Shown in pieces: positions 1 through 9,433 of a stretch of DNA of 64,000 bases. Origin of the DNA: DAHUYF01 sp035945115. GTDB lineage: Bacteria > Pseudomonadota > Alphaproteobacteria > ATCC43930 > CGMCC-115725. Made by a program: the position numbers and the translations under genes. The first letter of the stretch is position 1, and each line of letters starts with the position of its first letter. The notes below the pieces were generated by a model. The model saw only the letters and a program-made list of their open reading frames with translations. It made no database searches and was not told where the DNA came from. The stretch lies in NCBI GenBank assembly GCA_035945115.1, contig DASZAN010000041.1, positions 4,640 through 68,639 of the forward strand, read 5' to 3'.

Positions 1-47
1 GCCAGCAGGATGAGGAGCGCCGCGATCGGCCCGACATGCCCTAACAT
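1..47 (-). CDS. N-terminus of a probable membrane protein, cut by the window edge
   Basis: Reading leftward from an ATG at 47, the frame gives MLGHVGPIAALLILL and is still open at base 1. A GGAGG ribosome-binding sequence lies just upstream (51-55). The hydrophobic start fits a transmembrane segment or signal peptide. Only about 15 residues are visible, so no family can be assigned. It would be transcribed divergently from the molybdenum hydroxylase operon. Confidence 0.35.
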   Translation of the reverse strand, partial: MLGHVGPIAALLILL

Positions 48-144
48 CCGCCTCCAAGACCCAATCGACGCATGCGCGCCGCATTTCGGCTTGCCGCTCC
101 GCCCCTGTCAACCACGAGGGTGCATTCCGCGGGGCCATCGCCTT

Positions 145-201
145 TATATTCGTCGGCCGGCGCGTTAGGATTCCGCTCTCGCGCCTCCCGGAGGAACCCT
201 G
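145..201 (+). promoter_or_regulatory. Possible promoter -10 and ribosome-binding site of the Mo-hydroxylase operon
   Basis: A TATATT box at 145-150 is the only good -10-like hexamer ahead of the first plus-strand gene. No convincing -35 is visible 16-18 bases upstream. A strong GGAGGA ribosome-binding site lies 8-13 bases before the ATG at 202. The -10 assignment is a guess from base composition and position. Confidence 0.25.
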
Positions 202-672
202 ATGGCCGATGGCATCGAGCTCACCGTCAACGGCAAGACCCGGCGCGTCCCCGCCGCACCGGACACGCCCCTCCTTTATGTGCTCCGCAATGATTTGGCC
301 TTGAACGGCGCCAAATTCGGCTGCGGGTTGTCGCAATGCGGCGCGTGCACGGTGCTGGTCGATGGCAAGCCGGTGCGATCCTGCTCCTATCCCATCGAGG
401 AAGCGGCGGGAAAGCCGATCACGACCATCGAAGGGCTCGGCACGATCGAGAAGCCACATCCCTTGCAAGCCGCCTTCATCGAAGAGCAGGCGGCGCAGTG
501 CGGCTATTGCATCAACGGCATGGTGATGACGGCGGCCGGGCTCCTCGCGCGCAACCCGCGGCCGAGCGACGGCGACATCCGCCAGGCGCTCGCGAACAAT
601 CTCTGCCGCTGCGGCACGCATGTGCGAATTCTCCACGCCGTGGCGCGGGCAGCGCGGGAGATGGCGCGATGA
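202..672 (+). CDS. iorA: (2Fe-2S) small subunit of a molybdenum hydroxylase, IorA type
   Basis: 156 residues, the usual length for the electron-transfer subunit of two-component molybdenum hydroxylases (isoquinoline 1-oxidoreductase, nicotinate dehydrogenase). The plant-type 2Fe-2S cluster is bound by C41, C46, C49 and C61. The second cluster uses C100, C103, C135 and C137 (CGYC and CRC motifs). It should pass electrons from the molybdopterin subunit encoded next, whose ATG overlaps its TGA. There is no FAD subunit, so electrons probably go to a cytochrome or another periplasmic acceptor, as in IorAB-type enzymes. The substrate cannot be read from the sequence. Confidence 0.9.
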   Translation: MADGIELTVNGKTRRVPAAPDTPLLYVLRNDLALNGAKFGCGLSQCGACTVLVDGKPVRSCSYPIEEAAGKPITTIEGLGTIEKPHPLQAAFIEEQAAQCGYCINGMVMTAAGLLARNPRPSDGDIRQALANNLCRCGTHVRILHAVARAAREMAR

Positions 673-2879
673 GCGGCCTCGTCCTTTCGCGCCGCGGCTT
701 CATCCAGAGCGCGGGCGCCCTCACCCTTGCCTTCAGCCTCGCGCCCCCCAGCCTTGCCGCCGAGCCTGCCAAGCTGCCCGGCAGCCTCGCCAACAACCGC
801 ATGCTCGATGCCTGGGTGCGCATCAATGGCGACGGCACGGTCACGATCTCAACCGGCAAGGTCGAGCTCGGCCAGGGGATTCTGACCGCGCTCGAGCAGA
901 TCGCCGCCGACGAGCTCGATGTCGATCCCAAGCGCATCACGCTCATTTCCGGCGACACCGCCCAGACGCCCGATGAAGGCTTCACCTCGGGAAGCCAGTC
1001 GATCGAGTACAGCGGCATCGCGCTCCGCTATGCCTGCGCCGAGGTGAAGCAGATGCTGCTCGATCTCGCTGCGAAGCGGATGGACCTACCCCACGGTAAT
1101 TACGCCGCGACCGTGGAAGACGGCACCATCAGCTTCAGCGGTAAGTCCGTCACATACTGGGAGCTTGCCGGCGCGGTGGATTTGCATCGCGAAGCCATGG
1201 CCGGCTTCGTCCCCAGGTCACCGCAGGGATTGCGGCATATCGGCAAGAGCGCGCCGCGGGTCGATATTCCCGCCAAGGTCACGGGCGGCGCCAGCTACGT
1301 GCAGGACCTTCGCTTGCCCGGCATGCTCTACGGCCGCATCTTGCGGCCGCCCAGCTACGGCGCCGAGCTCGTCGCCTTCGAGGAGGCGCGCGTGCGTGCG
1401 CTCCCCGGCGTCGTCGCCGTGGTGCGCGACGGACGTTTCCTCGGCGTCGTCGCCGAACGCGAGGAGCAGGCGATCGCTGCGCGCGACGAGCTCGCGCGTG
1501 CGGCGCAATGGCGCGAGCCCACATCGCTGCCGAAACCGGAGGACATCCAGAGCTATCTACGATCCCTCCCCGCCGAGGACCATGTCGTGAGCAGCAAGGA
1601 CGGGGCGCCGGCGGCGGCGCGCTCGACCCTCGAGGCGACCTACACGCGACCCTACACCGCCCACGCCTCGATCGGCCCCTCCTGCGCCGTGGCGCAGATG
1701 AAGGACGGCGCGCTCACGGTGTGGACGCACAGCCAGGGCGTCTTTCCGTTGAAGCGCGATCTCGCCAAAGCTCTCGAGATGGACGTGGCCAAGATCCGCT
1801 GCGTCCACGCGCAGGGATCGGGATGCTACGGCCACAACGGTGCCGACGACGTGGCGCTCGATGCGGCTCTGTTGGCGCGCGCTGCCAATGGACGACCCGT
1901 CAAGGTGCAGTGGATGCGCGATGACGAGTTCGGTTGGGAGCCGTTCGGACCGGCGATGAGCGTCAAGCTCAAAGCGAGCCTCGATGACGTCGGCAAGATC
2001 GTCGATTGGGCGCACGACGTCTGGACCAACACGCACAGCATGCGGCCGGAGAAAGAAGGCTGCAACCTGCTCGCCGCCTGGCATTTGGCGCAGCCGAAAG
2101 CGCCGGGCAAGCCCGGGATCATCCCGCAGCCGGCAGGTGGCGGCGACCGCAACGCCGTCCCGCTCTACGATTTTCCGCGCCAGAAGGTCACGCATCACTT
2201 CATCTCGGAGATGCCCATCCGCGTCTCGGCGCTGCGCGCCCTCGGCGCGTACGCCAACATCTTCGCCATCGAGTCCTTCATGGACGAGCTCGCGCGGACG
2301 GCCAAGGTCGATCCCGTCGAGTTCCGCATGCGCTATCTGAACGACCCCCGCGCGAGCGCGGTGGTGCAGGCGGCGGCGAGCCACGCCGGCTGGCAGCCCA
2401 ATCTTCCGGGCGGCACCGGCAAGGGCCGCGGCATCGGCTTCGCCAAGTATAAGAATCTCTCGGCTTATCTCGCCGTGGTCGTCGAGGTGGAGATGGATCG
2501 CGCGAGCGGCGCCACCCGTCTCGTCCGCGCCACCGCGGCGATCGATGCCGGCCAAGTCATCAATCCCGACGGCCTCATCAATCAGACCGAAGGCGGCATC
2601 ATCCAGGCGGCGAGCTGGACCTTGAAGGAGCAGGTGCTGTTCAATCCGCAGCACATCGTCTCCCGCGATTGGAGCCGCTATCCCATTCTCACCTTTCCCG
2701 AGGTGCCGGCGATCGACGTGGTCGTGCTCGATCGCCCCTCGGAGAAGTCGCTGGGCGCCGGCGAGGCGGCGCAAGGGCCGACGGCGGCGGCAATCGCCAA
2801 CGCCATCGCGCACGCGACGGGCTTGAGGCTCCGCGATCTGCCGCTGACGCCGGAGCGGATCAAGGCGGCATTCGGCTAA
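669..2879 (+). CDS. iorB: Tat-exported molybdopterin-binding subunit of a molybdenum hydroxylase, IorB type
   Basis: 736 residues, starting at the ATG in the ATGA overlap with the 2Fe-2S gene. The N-terminus has a twin-arginine signal (SRRGF at 7-11, hydrophobic stretch to about 30, AEP cleavage region), so the complex is probably periplasmic. KVELGQGI (64-71) and SGCYGHNGADDVA in mid-protein are typical of the IorB/nicotinate dehydrogenase branch. GAGEAAQGP near the C-terminus carries the expected active-site glutamate (about E699). The family hydroxylates N-heteroaromatics or oxidises aldehydes using water as oxygen source. The actual substrate is unknown; the neighbours suggest uptake and breakdown of one compound. 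Confidence 0.88.
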   Translation: MSGLVLSRRGFIQSAGALTLAFSLAPPSLAAEPAKLPGSLANNRMLDAWVRINGDGTVTISTGKVELGQGILTALEQIAADELDVDPKRITLISGDTAQTPDEGFTSGSQSIEYSGIALRYACAEVKQMLLDLAAKRMDLPHGNYAATVEDGTISFSGKSVTYWELAGAVDLHREAMAGFVPRSPQGLRHIGKSAPRVDIPAKVTGGASYVQDLRLPGMLYGRILRPPSYGAELVAFEEARVRALPGVVAVVRDGRFLGVVAEREEQAIAARDELARAAQWREPTSLPKPEDIQSYLRSLPAEDHVVSSKDGAPAAARSTLEATYTRPYTAHASIGPSCAVAQMKDGALTVWTHSQGVFPLKRDLAKALEMDVAKIRCVHAQGSGCYGHNGADDVALDAALLARAANGRPVKVQWMRDDEFGWEPFGPAMSVKLKASLDDVGKIVDWAHDVWTNTHSMRPEKEGCNLLAAWHLAQPKAPGKPGIIPQPAGGGDRNAVPLYDFPRQKVTHHFISEMPIRVSALRALGAYANIFAIESFMDELARTAKVDPVEFRMRYLNDPRASAVVQAAASHAGWQPNLPGGTGKGRGIGFAKYKNLSAYLAVVVEVEMDRASGATRLVRATAAIDAGQVINPDGLINQTEGGIIQAASWTLKEQVLFNPQHIVSRDWSRYPILTFPEVPAIDVVVLDRPSEKSLGAGEAAQGPTAAAIANAIAHATGLRLRDLPLTPERIKAAFG

Positions 2880-2889
2880 GGAGGAAGCG

Positions 2890-3666
2890 ATGCAGGGATC
2901 GGTCGCAATGGGCGGCGAGCGGCGGCTCGCCAACGCACCGCTGAGCGAGGAGGAGCGCCAGCTCCGCATCGAGCTCGCCGCGTGCTACCGGCTCGCACAG
3001 CGGAACGGCTGGGACGAGCTCGTCTACAATCACATTTCGGCCCGCGTGCCCGGGCCCGAGCATCATTTCCTCATCAACCCCTTCGGTCTTGCCTTCGAGG
3101 AGGTCACCGCCTCGAATCTGGTCAAGGTGGACCTCGAGGGACGGATCATCGGCGACGCGCCCTATCCCATCAATGCCGCGGGGTTCACCATCCACAGCGC
3201 CGTCCACGCCGCGCGGCCCGATGTCGGCTGCGTCATCCACCTCCACACCGAAGCCGGCATGGCGCTCTCCATGCTCGAGAGCGGCCTTCTGCCGCTCACG
3301 CAGACCGCCATGTTCCTGCAGGGCCAGATCGCCTTCCATGATTACGAAGGCGTGGCCCTCGACCTCGGCGAACGCGACCGCCTCGTCCGCGATCTCGGCG
3401 ACAAGGCGGTCATGATCCTGCGCAACCACGGCACCCTCGTCGCCGGCCGCACGATCGGGCACGCTTATGTGACGATGTTTCTTCTTGAGAAAGCGGCGCG
3501 GGCGCAACTTCAGGCGATGGCGTGCGACCGTCGGCTTGTCGAGGCGTCGCCCGCGGCGGTGGAGATCAGCGCGGCGTTCGGCAAGACCGCCGGAGGCACC
3601 GTCGAGCACGCTTGGCGCGCCATGGTGCGGCGTCTTGATCGCGCGGATTCGAGCTATAAGAACTGA
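2890..3666 (+). CDS. Class II aldolase/adducin family protein
   Basis: 258 residues, ATG preceded by AAGGAGGA, 10 bases after the Mo-hydroxylase gene. H117 and H119 (VIHLHTEAG) and H180 (RNHGTL) are the zinc-binding histidines of class II aldolases and related decarboxylases such as L-fuculose-phosphate aldolase. The catalytic acidic residue of the sugar-phosphate enzymes is not clear. Many members next to catabolic dehydrogenases act as decarboxylases or aldolases on non-sugar acids. Its place directly after the Mo enzyme suggests C-C cleavage of the oxidised product, which is inference. Confidence 0.85.
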   Translation: MQGSVAMGGERRLANAPLSEEERQLRIELAACYRLAQRNGWDELVYNHISARVPGPEHHFLINPFGLAFEEVTASNLVKVDLEGRIIGDAPYPINAAGFTIHSAVHAARPDVGCVIHLHTEAGMALSMLESGLLPLTQTAMFLQGQIAFHDYEGVALDLGERDRLVRDLGDKAVMILRNHGTLVAGRTIGHAYVTMFLLEKAARAQLQAMACDRRLVEASPAAVEISAAFGKTAGGTVEHAWRAMVRRLDRADSSYKN

Positions 3667-3802
3667 GCGGCGCAGGCGCCGCGATTGGCGCCGCGCTCGA
3701 TCACATACTCGCGGTCCAAGAGCTTGACGGTGTGATGCAGGGTGCTGCACTTCAGGCCGCACTCGCGGTGCGGAACCGACGCTTGGCAGGGAAAAGGATG
3801 CC

Positions 3803-4837
3803 ATGACCGCTTCTTCGCTTTCTCCCGAACTGCGCGAGCGCAGTGCCGATATTCGCGAGCGCATTGCACGCGTGCCGCGAGTTCACCTCGCTCTGGTGCC
3901 GACGCCCATGCACGAGGCGCCGCAGCTTGCCGCGCGATTGGGCGGACCCCGCATTTTCGTGAAACGCGACGACTTGACCGGCGTCGCGCTCGGCGGCAAC
4001 AAGACGCGCAATCTCGAATTCCGCCTGGCGCACGCCCTCAAGGACCGGCCCGACGTGGTGGTGGTCGGCCTCGATCTACAATCGAACTCGGCGCGGCAAA
4101 CCATCGGCTGCTGCAACAAGCTCGGCCTCAGTACGATCCTCGTGTTGGAAGGCGCTCGTCCCAATGCGGTGCAGGGGAATCTGTTGGTCGACTATCTCCT
4201 TGGAGCAGATGTGCGCTTTGCCGCCGATCGCGACGAGCAGCGACGCATGCTCGACGAAGCCGCGGCCGAAGTGCGCGCCCGCAGGTTGGTGCCGCACATC
4301 CTCAACGACAATCCCATGTTCGACGTCGCCTCCGCTCTCGCCTACATAGAATGCACGATCGAATGCCTCGAACAATTAGCCGACGACGGCGTGGCGCCAC
4401 GCGCACTCTACATGTCGTCGAGCGGCAAAGGTCAGGCGGGATTGGTGCTTGCCAAGCGGCTGCTTGGTGCTGATTTTGAAGTCCGCTGCATCACCGCCAC
4501 GCGTGAATTCAGTGACGTGCCAGCGCGCACGGCCGAGATCGCCAATCAAACCGCGGCCACGCTGGGCTTCGAGTTGCGGGTTACCGCGAACGAGATCAGC
4601 AACTTCGACGGTTATGTCGGCGAGGGATACGGGATTCCCAGCCGCGACGGCACCGCGGCGGTGAAGCTCTTCGCGGAAGCCGAAGGGATCGTGCTCGATC
4701 CCGTCTACACCGGCAAGTGCGCGGCGGGAATGATCGACCATATCCGGCGCGGCGACTTTACGCGCGAAGATATCGTCGTCTTCATCCATACCGGCGGCAC
4801 GCCCGCTGTCTTCACGCATCACCATCTTTGGACGTGA
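3803..4837 (+). CDS. PLP-dependent D-cysteine desulfhydrase / ACC deaminase family enzyme
   Basis: 344 residues with the fold-type II PLP signature of this family. FVKRDDLTG (52-60) is followed by GGNKTRNLEF, where K67 should form the Schiff base. Glycine-rich SSSGKGQAG in mid-protein would hold the PLP phosphate. D-cysteine desulfhydrase releases pyruvate, sulfide and ammonia; the close ACC deaminase opens a cyclopropane amino acid. Sequence alone does not separate these activities. It lies 136 bases after the aldolase in the same orientation. An in-frame upstream ATG is absent, which fixes the start. Confidence 0.85.
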   Translation: MTASSLSPELRERSADIRERIARVPRVHLALVPTPMHEAPQLAARLGGPRIFVKRDDLTGVALGGNKTRNLEFRLAHALKDRPDVVVVGLDLQSNSARQTIGCCNKLGLSTILVLEGARPNAVQGNLLVDYLLGADVRFAADRDEQRRMLDEAAAEVRARRLVPHILNDNPMFDVASALAYIECTIECLEQLADDGVAPRALYMSSSGKGQAGLVLAKRLLGADFEVRCITATREFSDVPARTAEIANQTAATLGFELRVTANEISNFDGYVGEGYGIPSRDGTAAVKLFAEAEGIVLDPVYTGKCAAGMIDHIRRGDFTREDIVVFIHTGGTPAVFTHHHLWT

Positions 4838-4872
4838 GCGAGCAAGCGGGACAAACGAGGAGGCCCAAGGCG

Positions 4873-6483
4873 ATGCGCGATCTCGATGGCATGCTTTCGA
4901 GGCGGGCAATTCTGATTGGCGGCGTCGCGGCGATGGCGGTATCCGACCTGCGCCTTGCCGAAGCGGCGCGCGCCGACAACAGCCTCATCTACGCCCATAG
5001 CGTGCCCGTCACGCATCTTGGCCCCGATTACGGCGCCTTTCTGCGCTATCCCGCCGGCTACGAAGTGGGATATGTGCTGTTCGATCGCCTCGTCGGCTTT
5101 GACGAGTCCCTAAAGATTCAACCGCAACTGGCGGAGCGGTGGGAAGTTGCCTCCGATGGCAAGTCGACGACCTTCTCTCTGCGTCGCAATGCGCTCTTTC
5201 ACGATGGATCACCGGTCAACGCGGCCGCGGTCAAGTTCAACATCGATCGCATGCTCGATCCCAAGCGCAACACCACCAATCAGCCGATCTGGTCACCCAT
5301 CGCCGGCGCCGACGCGCTCGACGATTGGACGGTGCGCATCCGTACCAAGGAGCCGTACGCGCTACTTCTCAATACGCTGGCGCACGGCTCTGGCGCGATC
5401 GTGAGTCCGGCAGCGATCGAAAAGAACGGCGACGACAGCATGGCGCTCCATCCCGTAGGCGCCGGCCCCTACATGCTCGAAAGCTTCAATCCCGGCCAGG
5501 AGGTGGTGCTCAAGGCGTTTGCCTCTTATTGGGGCGGCAAGCCCAAGCTCGACAAGATCGTCTTCCGTTACGTCCCTGAGCCCTCGACGCGCATCGCCGC
5601 GCTCAAAACGGGGAGCGTCGACTTGATCGACGCGGTGCCGCCGCATCTGGTGCAGTCGATCAAGCAGGAAGCAGCCCTGGAGGTGCTGACCAAACCCGGC
5701 CTTCGCCCGATGGGCCTCGCCATGCTGACGACGCGACCACCCTTCGACGACGTGCGTGTGCGGCGCGCGCTCAACCACGCGATCCCCGTGGCGACCATCG
5801 CGGAGAAGGTGTTCTTCGGTTACGCGCATGCCTCCGACTCGCCGCTTGCCTTCAACACATCGGGGCACAAGTCAGCGGGCAGCTACGCCTATGATGCAAA
5901 GCGCGCTTCCTCGCTCCTTGCTGAAGCGGGTTTTACGCGCGGTTCCGACGGCACGCTCGCGCGCAACGGACAACCCTTCGCGGTGCGCCTCTTGGCGAGC
6001 GAGGGTCTGTTCCCGGGCGATCTCCAGACGGCCGAGATCGCGGCCCGCGCGTTCGAAGCGCTCGGCATCAAGGTGGCGCTCAACAAGATCGAAGCGGCCG
6101 CCTATTGGGACTATCTGCGCGTGGCCGAGGCGAGTGTCGCCTGGGACATCGCCATCTTCGGCTTCAATCCCTCGAATGGCGCCGGCTCCTATCACCTCGA
6201 TGCCTTATTCCATTCCAATCCGCCGGGAAGTGAGAAACCCGCCGCGTGGAACATCGTGCGCTATAGCAATCCTGAGGTGGATCGGCTCATCGATGAAGCG
6301 AAAACCACCGTCGATTCCGCGAAGTACGACGGACTCCTCGGCAAGGCGCAGGAGATCATCTGGAACGACGCGCCCTATGTTTGGCTCCAGGTGAACGACA
6401 TCATCTCGGCCGCACGAAAAGAGGTTCGTGACGTCCGCGTTTGGCCGATCGTCTTCACCATCGTGCGCGACGCGCATTTCTAA
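4873..6483 (+). CDS. ABC transporter substrate-binding protein, dipeptide/oligopeptide type
   Basis: 536 residues, the size of SBP family 5 proteins (DppA/OppA). The ATG at 4873 follows a GAGGAGG sequence and gives a Tat-like leader (LSRRAILIGG, then an alanine-rich cleavage region). The order of blocks, LAERWEVASDGKSTTFSLR, GAGPYMLESF and VRRALNHAIP, is typical of this family. It would capture peptides, opines, nickel chelates or other small ligands in the periplasm. The two permeases follow directly. The ligand is probably the substrate of this operon. Confidence 0.92.
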   Translation: MRDLDGMLSRRAILIGGVAAMAVSDLRLAEAARADNSLIYAHSVPVTHLGPDYGAFLRYPAGYEVGYVLFDRLVGFDESLKIQPQLAERWEVASDGKSTTFSLRRNALFHDGSPVNAAAVKFNIDRMLDPKRNTTNQPIWSPIAGADALDDWTVRIRTKEPYALLLNTLAHGSGAIVSPAAIEKNGDDSMALHPVGAGPYMLESFNPGQEVVLKAFASYWGGKPKLDKIVFRYVPEPSTRIAALKTGSVDLIDAVPPHLVQSIKQEAALEVLTKPGLRPMGLAMLTTRPPFDDVRVRRALNHAIPVATIAEKVFFGYAHASDSPLAFNTSGHKSAGSYAYDAKRASSLLAEAGFTRGSDGTLARNGQPFAVRLLASEGLFPGDLQTAEIAARAFEALGIKVALNKIEAAAYWDYLRVAEASVAWDIAIFGFNPSNGAGSYHLDALFHSNPPGSEKPAAWNIVRYSNPEVDRLIDEAKTTVDSAKYDGLLGKAQEIIWNDAPYVWLQVNDIISAARKEVRDVRVWPIVFTIVRDAHF

Positions 6484-6503
6484 ACGGCGCGGCGGTCGGA
6501 GCT

Positions 6504-7424
6504 ATGCTGCGCTTCATCGCCGTTCGGGTCTTTCGCATCGTCCCGATCGTCGCCGGCGTCGTGACGATCATCTTCCTCATTTTTCAGCTGGTCCCTGGCG
6601 ATCCCGCCGTGCTCATGGCAGGACCGATGGCGACCGAGGAGCAAATCGCCACGCTCCGCCACGCGATCGGCCTCGACCAGCCAATTTATCTCCAATACTG
6701 GGACCATTTGGCGGGCCTTTTCACCGGCAATTTCGGCTATTCGCTGACTTATAAGGGGAGCCCGCTCGGCGAGATTTTGCTGCGCTTGCCGGCCACGCTT
6801 GCTTTGGCGGCGACGGCGATCGCGCTCACGATCTGCCTTGGCATTCCCGCCGGCGTCTTGGCCGCGCTCAACCGCGATCACGCCGCGGATTACGCCATAT
6901 CATTCTCTGTGGTGGCGTTGCTGGCGATGCCGAATTTCTGGCTGGGCCTCGTCATGATTTCCGTGTTTTCCGTCGATCTCGGATGGCTGCCAAGCTTCGG
7001 CTTCGCGGGCTGGCGCTCCGTCATCATGCCGGCACTGGCGCTCGCGGCCCGGCTCATCGCGCTCATCGCGCGCCTCACCCGCGGAGTGATGATCGAGGAG
7101 TTGCGCAAGGACTATGTGCGCACCGCGCGCGCCAAAGGATTGCCGTTCCACACGGTGGTGGTGCGTCACGTGCTGCGAAACGTGCTCATTCCGACGCTGA
7201 CCGTGATCGGTCTTCAGACGGGGTATCTCCTCGGCGGTTCGATCGTGATCGAGCGACTCTTTGCCTGGCCCGGCATCGGCGATCTCTTGATCAACGCCGT
7301 CGGCTTGCGCGACTACAACCTCATTCAAGCGATCACCGTTCTGTTCACTGTCGGCTTTCTGCTCGTCAATCTGGTCGTCGATATTCTCTACGTGGCCGCC
7401 AATCCGCGTCTCCGCCATGCGTGA
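6504..7424 (+). CDS. ABC transporter permease, DppB type
   Basis: 306 residues from the ATG at 6504, which has a GGAG sequence just upstream. The N-terminal TMLRFIAVR-like start, VPGDPA, the LRHAIGLDQPIYLQY block and DYVRTARAKGLP (EAA loop that contacts the ATPase) are standard for DppB/OppB/GsiC permeases. Six membrane segments are expected. It pairs with the next gene to form the membrane channel for the upstream binding protein. Confidence 0.92.
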   Translation: MLRFIAVRVFRIVPIVAGVVTIIFLIFQLVPGDPAVLMAGPMATEEQIATLRHAIGLDQPIYLQYWDHLAGLFTGNFGYSLTYKGSPLGEILLRLPATLALAATAIALTICLGIPAGVLAALNRDHAADYAISFSVVALLAMPNFWLGLVMISVFSVDLGWLPSFGFAGWRSVIMPALALAARLIALIARLTRGVMIEELRKDYVRTARAKGLPFHTVVVRHVLRNVLIPTLTVIGLQTGYLLGGSIVIERLFAWPGIGDLLINAVGLRDYNLIQAITVLFTVGFLLVNLVVDILYVAANPRLRHA

Positions 7425-7442
7425 GCGGTGGGGTGCCTGACC

Positions 7443-8282
7443 ATGAGCATCGCGATCGATCTCACTCCGGCGCGTGCGGCTGGCTCGTTCTATCTCCGGA
7501 TTGGCGGGGCGATTGTCGGCTTTTACACGGTCCTTGCCGTGATCGGCTCGATCATCGCGCCCTATGGCGCCAACGATCAGGATCTGCTGTCGGCGCTCGA
7601 TCCGCCGTCGCTCGCGCATCTCTTCGGCACGGACGCGTTGGGACGCGACATGCTCTCGCGCGTCATCATCGGCACGCGGTTCACTTTGACCGCCACGCTC
7701 GTTTCTGTCGCCGCCGCGCTCATCGCCGGCGTCGCTCTTGGCATTGCCGCTGGCTATCTCGAAGGTCGCATCGCGGCGGCGATTGCCGGCTTCATCGATC
7801 TCTTGCTTACCATTCCCTCGCTGGTGTTGGTGATCGCCATTGCCAGCGTTATCGGCGCGGGCCTGTTCGGCCTCATCCTTGCCATCTCGATCACGTTCGT
7901 CCCGCCCATGGCGCGCCTGGTGCGCGGCCGCGTTCTCGAGCTCAAGTCCGAGGACTATGTCGAAGCGGCACGGGCTATCGGCACGTCCGATCTCGGGATC
8001 ATGCGTCGCCACATCTTGCCGAACGCGTTCACGGTCATCGTCGTCGAGGCGAGCCTAGCGGCGGGACAAGCCGTGCTGATCGCCGCGGCGCTCGGTTTCC
8101 TGGGGCTGGGCGTGCAACCCCCTGCGCCGGAATGGGGCACCATGCTGGGAGCCGGGCGCGAATACATGCAACGAGCGCCTTACCTCGTGCTCTGTCCAGG
8201 CATCGCCATCTCGCTGCTGATCCTTGGCTTCAACTTGCTTGGCGACGGGCTGCGCGACCGTTTCGATCCCCGCACCGGATGA
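7443..8282 (+). CDS. ABC transporter permease, DppC type
   Basis: 279 residues. It has the FGTDALGRDMLSRVIIGTR block that is diagnostic of DppC/OppC permeases, and an EAA loop at EDYVEAARAIGTSD. The ATG at 7443 is preferred over a GTG 15 bases upstream because the family normally starts close to the first membrane helix. It completes the membrane part of the importer. No ATP-binding gene follows; the next gene is an amidohydrolase. ATPases must therefore come from elsewhere in the genome. Confidence 0.92.
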   Translation: MSIAIDLTPARAAGSFYLRIGGAIVGFYTVLAVIGSIIAPYGANDQDLLSALDPPSLAHLFGTDALGRDMLSRVIIGTRFTLTATLVSVAAALIAGVALGIAAGYLEGRIAAAIAGFIDLLLTIPSLVLVIAIASVIGAGLFGLILAISITFVPPMARLVRGRVLELKSEDYVEAARAIGTSDLGIMRRHILPNAFTVIVVEASLAAGQAVLIAAALGFLGLGVQPPAPEWGTMLGAGREYMQRAPYLVLCPGIAISLLILGFNLLGDGLRDRFDPRTG

Positions 8283-8292
8283 GGACTGCCGC

Positions 8293-9387
8293 ATGCAAAT
8301 CGTCGATTGTCACGGCCACATCTTCCCACCCCTTTCCGGCGCCTCCGGCTTCGCGAGCGCCGAGCTGCATCTGCTCTTCCAGCAACGCTCCATGCATCTT
8401 CACGGCAATCAGCCGGTACGGCGCCTTCGGGATCACGCGATCGTCAGCGAACGCCACCTTTGGGCAGCCAACGACGATTCCGAGGCGGGTTGCGCGCGCG
8501 ACGTCCAATTCCGCGTCGGCCGCTGCGGGCGCTACGAATGGCAGAAGGGCGACGAGAGCTTTTATCTGCAGTTCCTGCCGCCCTCGATGCAGGATATGGC
8601 CGCGCCCGCCGAGTTTATGATCACGCAGATGGATTACGCCGGGATCACGACAGTGGTGCTGCAGAACGATCACATCTACGGCAACCTTGCCGAATACTTC
8701 TCTGATGCGATCAAGAAGTATCCAGGGCGTTTCATCGGCCTCGCTCAGGTCGAAGAGGCCTTCGCCTATCGCGACGATCAACTGCGTGCGCTCGAGGACC
8801 AGGTCCATCGCCTCGGCATGAAAGGCCTCTACTTCACGTTTGCCGGATTTTTTCGCAACGGCTATCGCGTCTACTACAGCGATCCCGAGTACCGGCCGTT
8901 CTGGGAACTGGTGGAGCGCATCGACATACCCGTCTTCTGGGTCTTCCTCGGGAAATCGCCGCGCGGCGATTTCATGCAGGAGCTCCGCGCGTTCCGCCGC
9001 TGGCTCGAGCATTACCCGACCATCCGCTCGGTGCTGGTGCACGGGCTTCCCACCCATCTCTTCGCCGACGAGAAGGACGTGCTGCGTCCGCCGGCGGACA
9101 TCGTCGCACTCATGGAGGCGCTGCCCGTCTACCCCGAGGTGCTTTATCCGATCATGTGGGCGGGCAAGATGAACTTCCCCTTCGCGCGCGCCCAGAGCCA
9201 CTTTCGCCAGCTTTATGAGCGTTTTGGGCCCGACCGGCTTATTTGGGGGTCAGACATGCCCAATGTTGAGCGTTATTGCACTTATCGCCAGACGCTGAGC
9301 TATCTCATCGACTACAGCGATTTCCTGTCCGAAGGAGACCGCGTGAAGATCTTCGGCGAAACCACGCGGTCGCTGTTCCGGATGTGA
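8293..9387 (+). CDS. Amidohydrolase family protein (amidohydrolase 2 type)
   Basis: 364 residues. The N-terminal DCHGHIFP gives the metal-binding H-x-H (H7, H9), and WGSDMP near the end supplies the conserved aspartate of the TIM-barrel amidohydrolase/decarboxylase superfamily (ACMSD and uronate-type hydrolases). The C-terminal EGDRVKIFGETTRSLFRM matches the usual family ending. It is the last gene of the plus-strand operon and begins 10 bases after the permease. It may hydrolyse or decarboxylate the imported compound or an intermediate. Confidence 0.85.
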   Translation: MQIVDCHGHIFPPLSGASGFASAELHLLFQQRSMHLHGNQPVRRLRDHAIVSERHLWAANDDSEAGCARDVQFRVGRCGRYEWQKGDESFYLQFLPPSMQDMAAPAEFMITQMDYAGITTVVLQNDHIYGNLAEYFSDAIKKYPGRFIGLAQVEEAFAYRDDQLRALEDQVHRLGMKGLYFTFAGFFRNGYRVYYSDPEYRPFWELVERIDIPVFWVFLGKSPRGDFMQELRAFRRWLEHYPTIRSVLVHGLPTHLFADEKDVLRPPADIVALMEALPVYPEVLYPIMWAGKMNFPFARAQSHFRQLYERFGPDRLIWGSDMPNVERYCTYRQTLSYLIDYSDFLSEGDRVKIFGETTRSLFRM

Positions 9388-9433
9388 GGCCAGAAGTTCC
9401 GGACGCCGATGTACGCCGGGGTACCCCCGTTGA

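Noticed and set aside
1557..2969. A 470-codon open frame on the minus strand opposite the Mo-hydroxylase large subunit
   Set aside because: It is a high-GC antisense shadow: its translation is arginine/aspartate-rich with no family motif, and the plus-strand frame has clear conserved blocks throughout.
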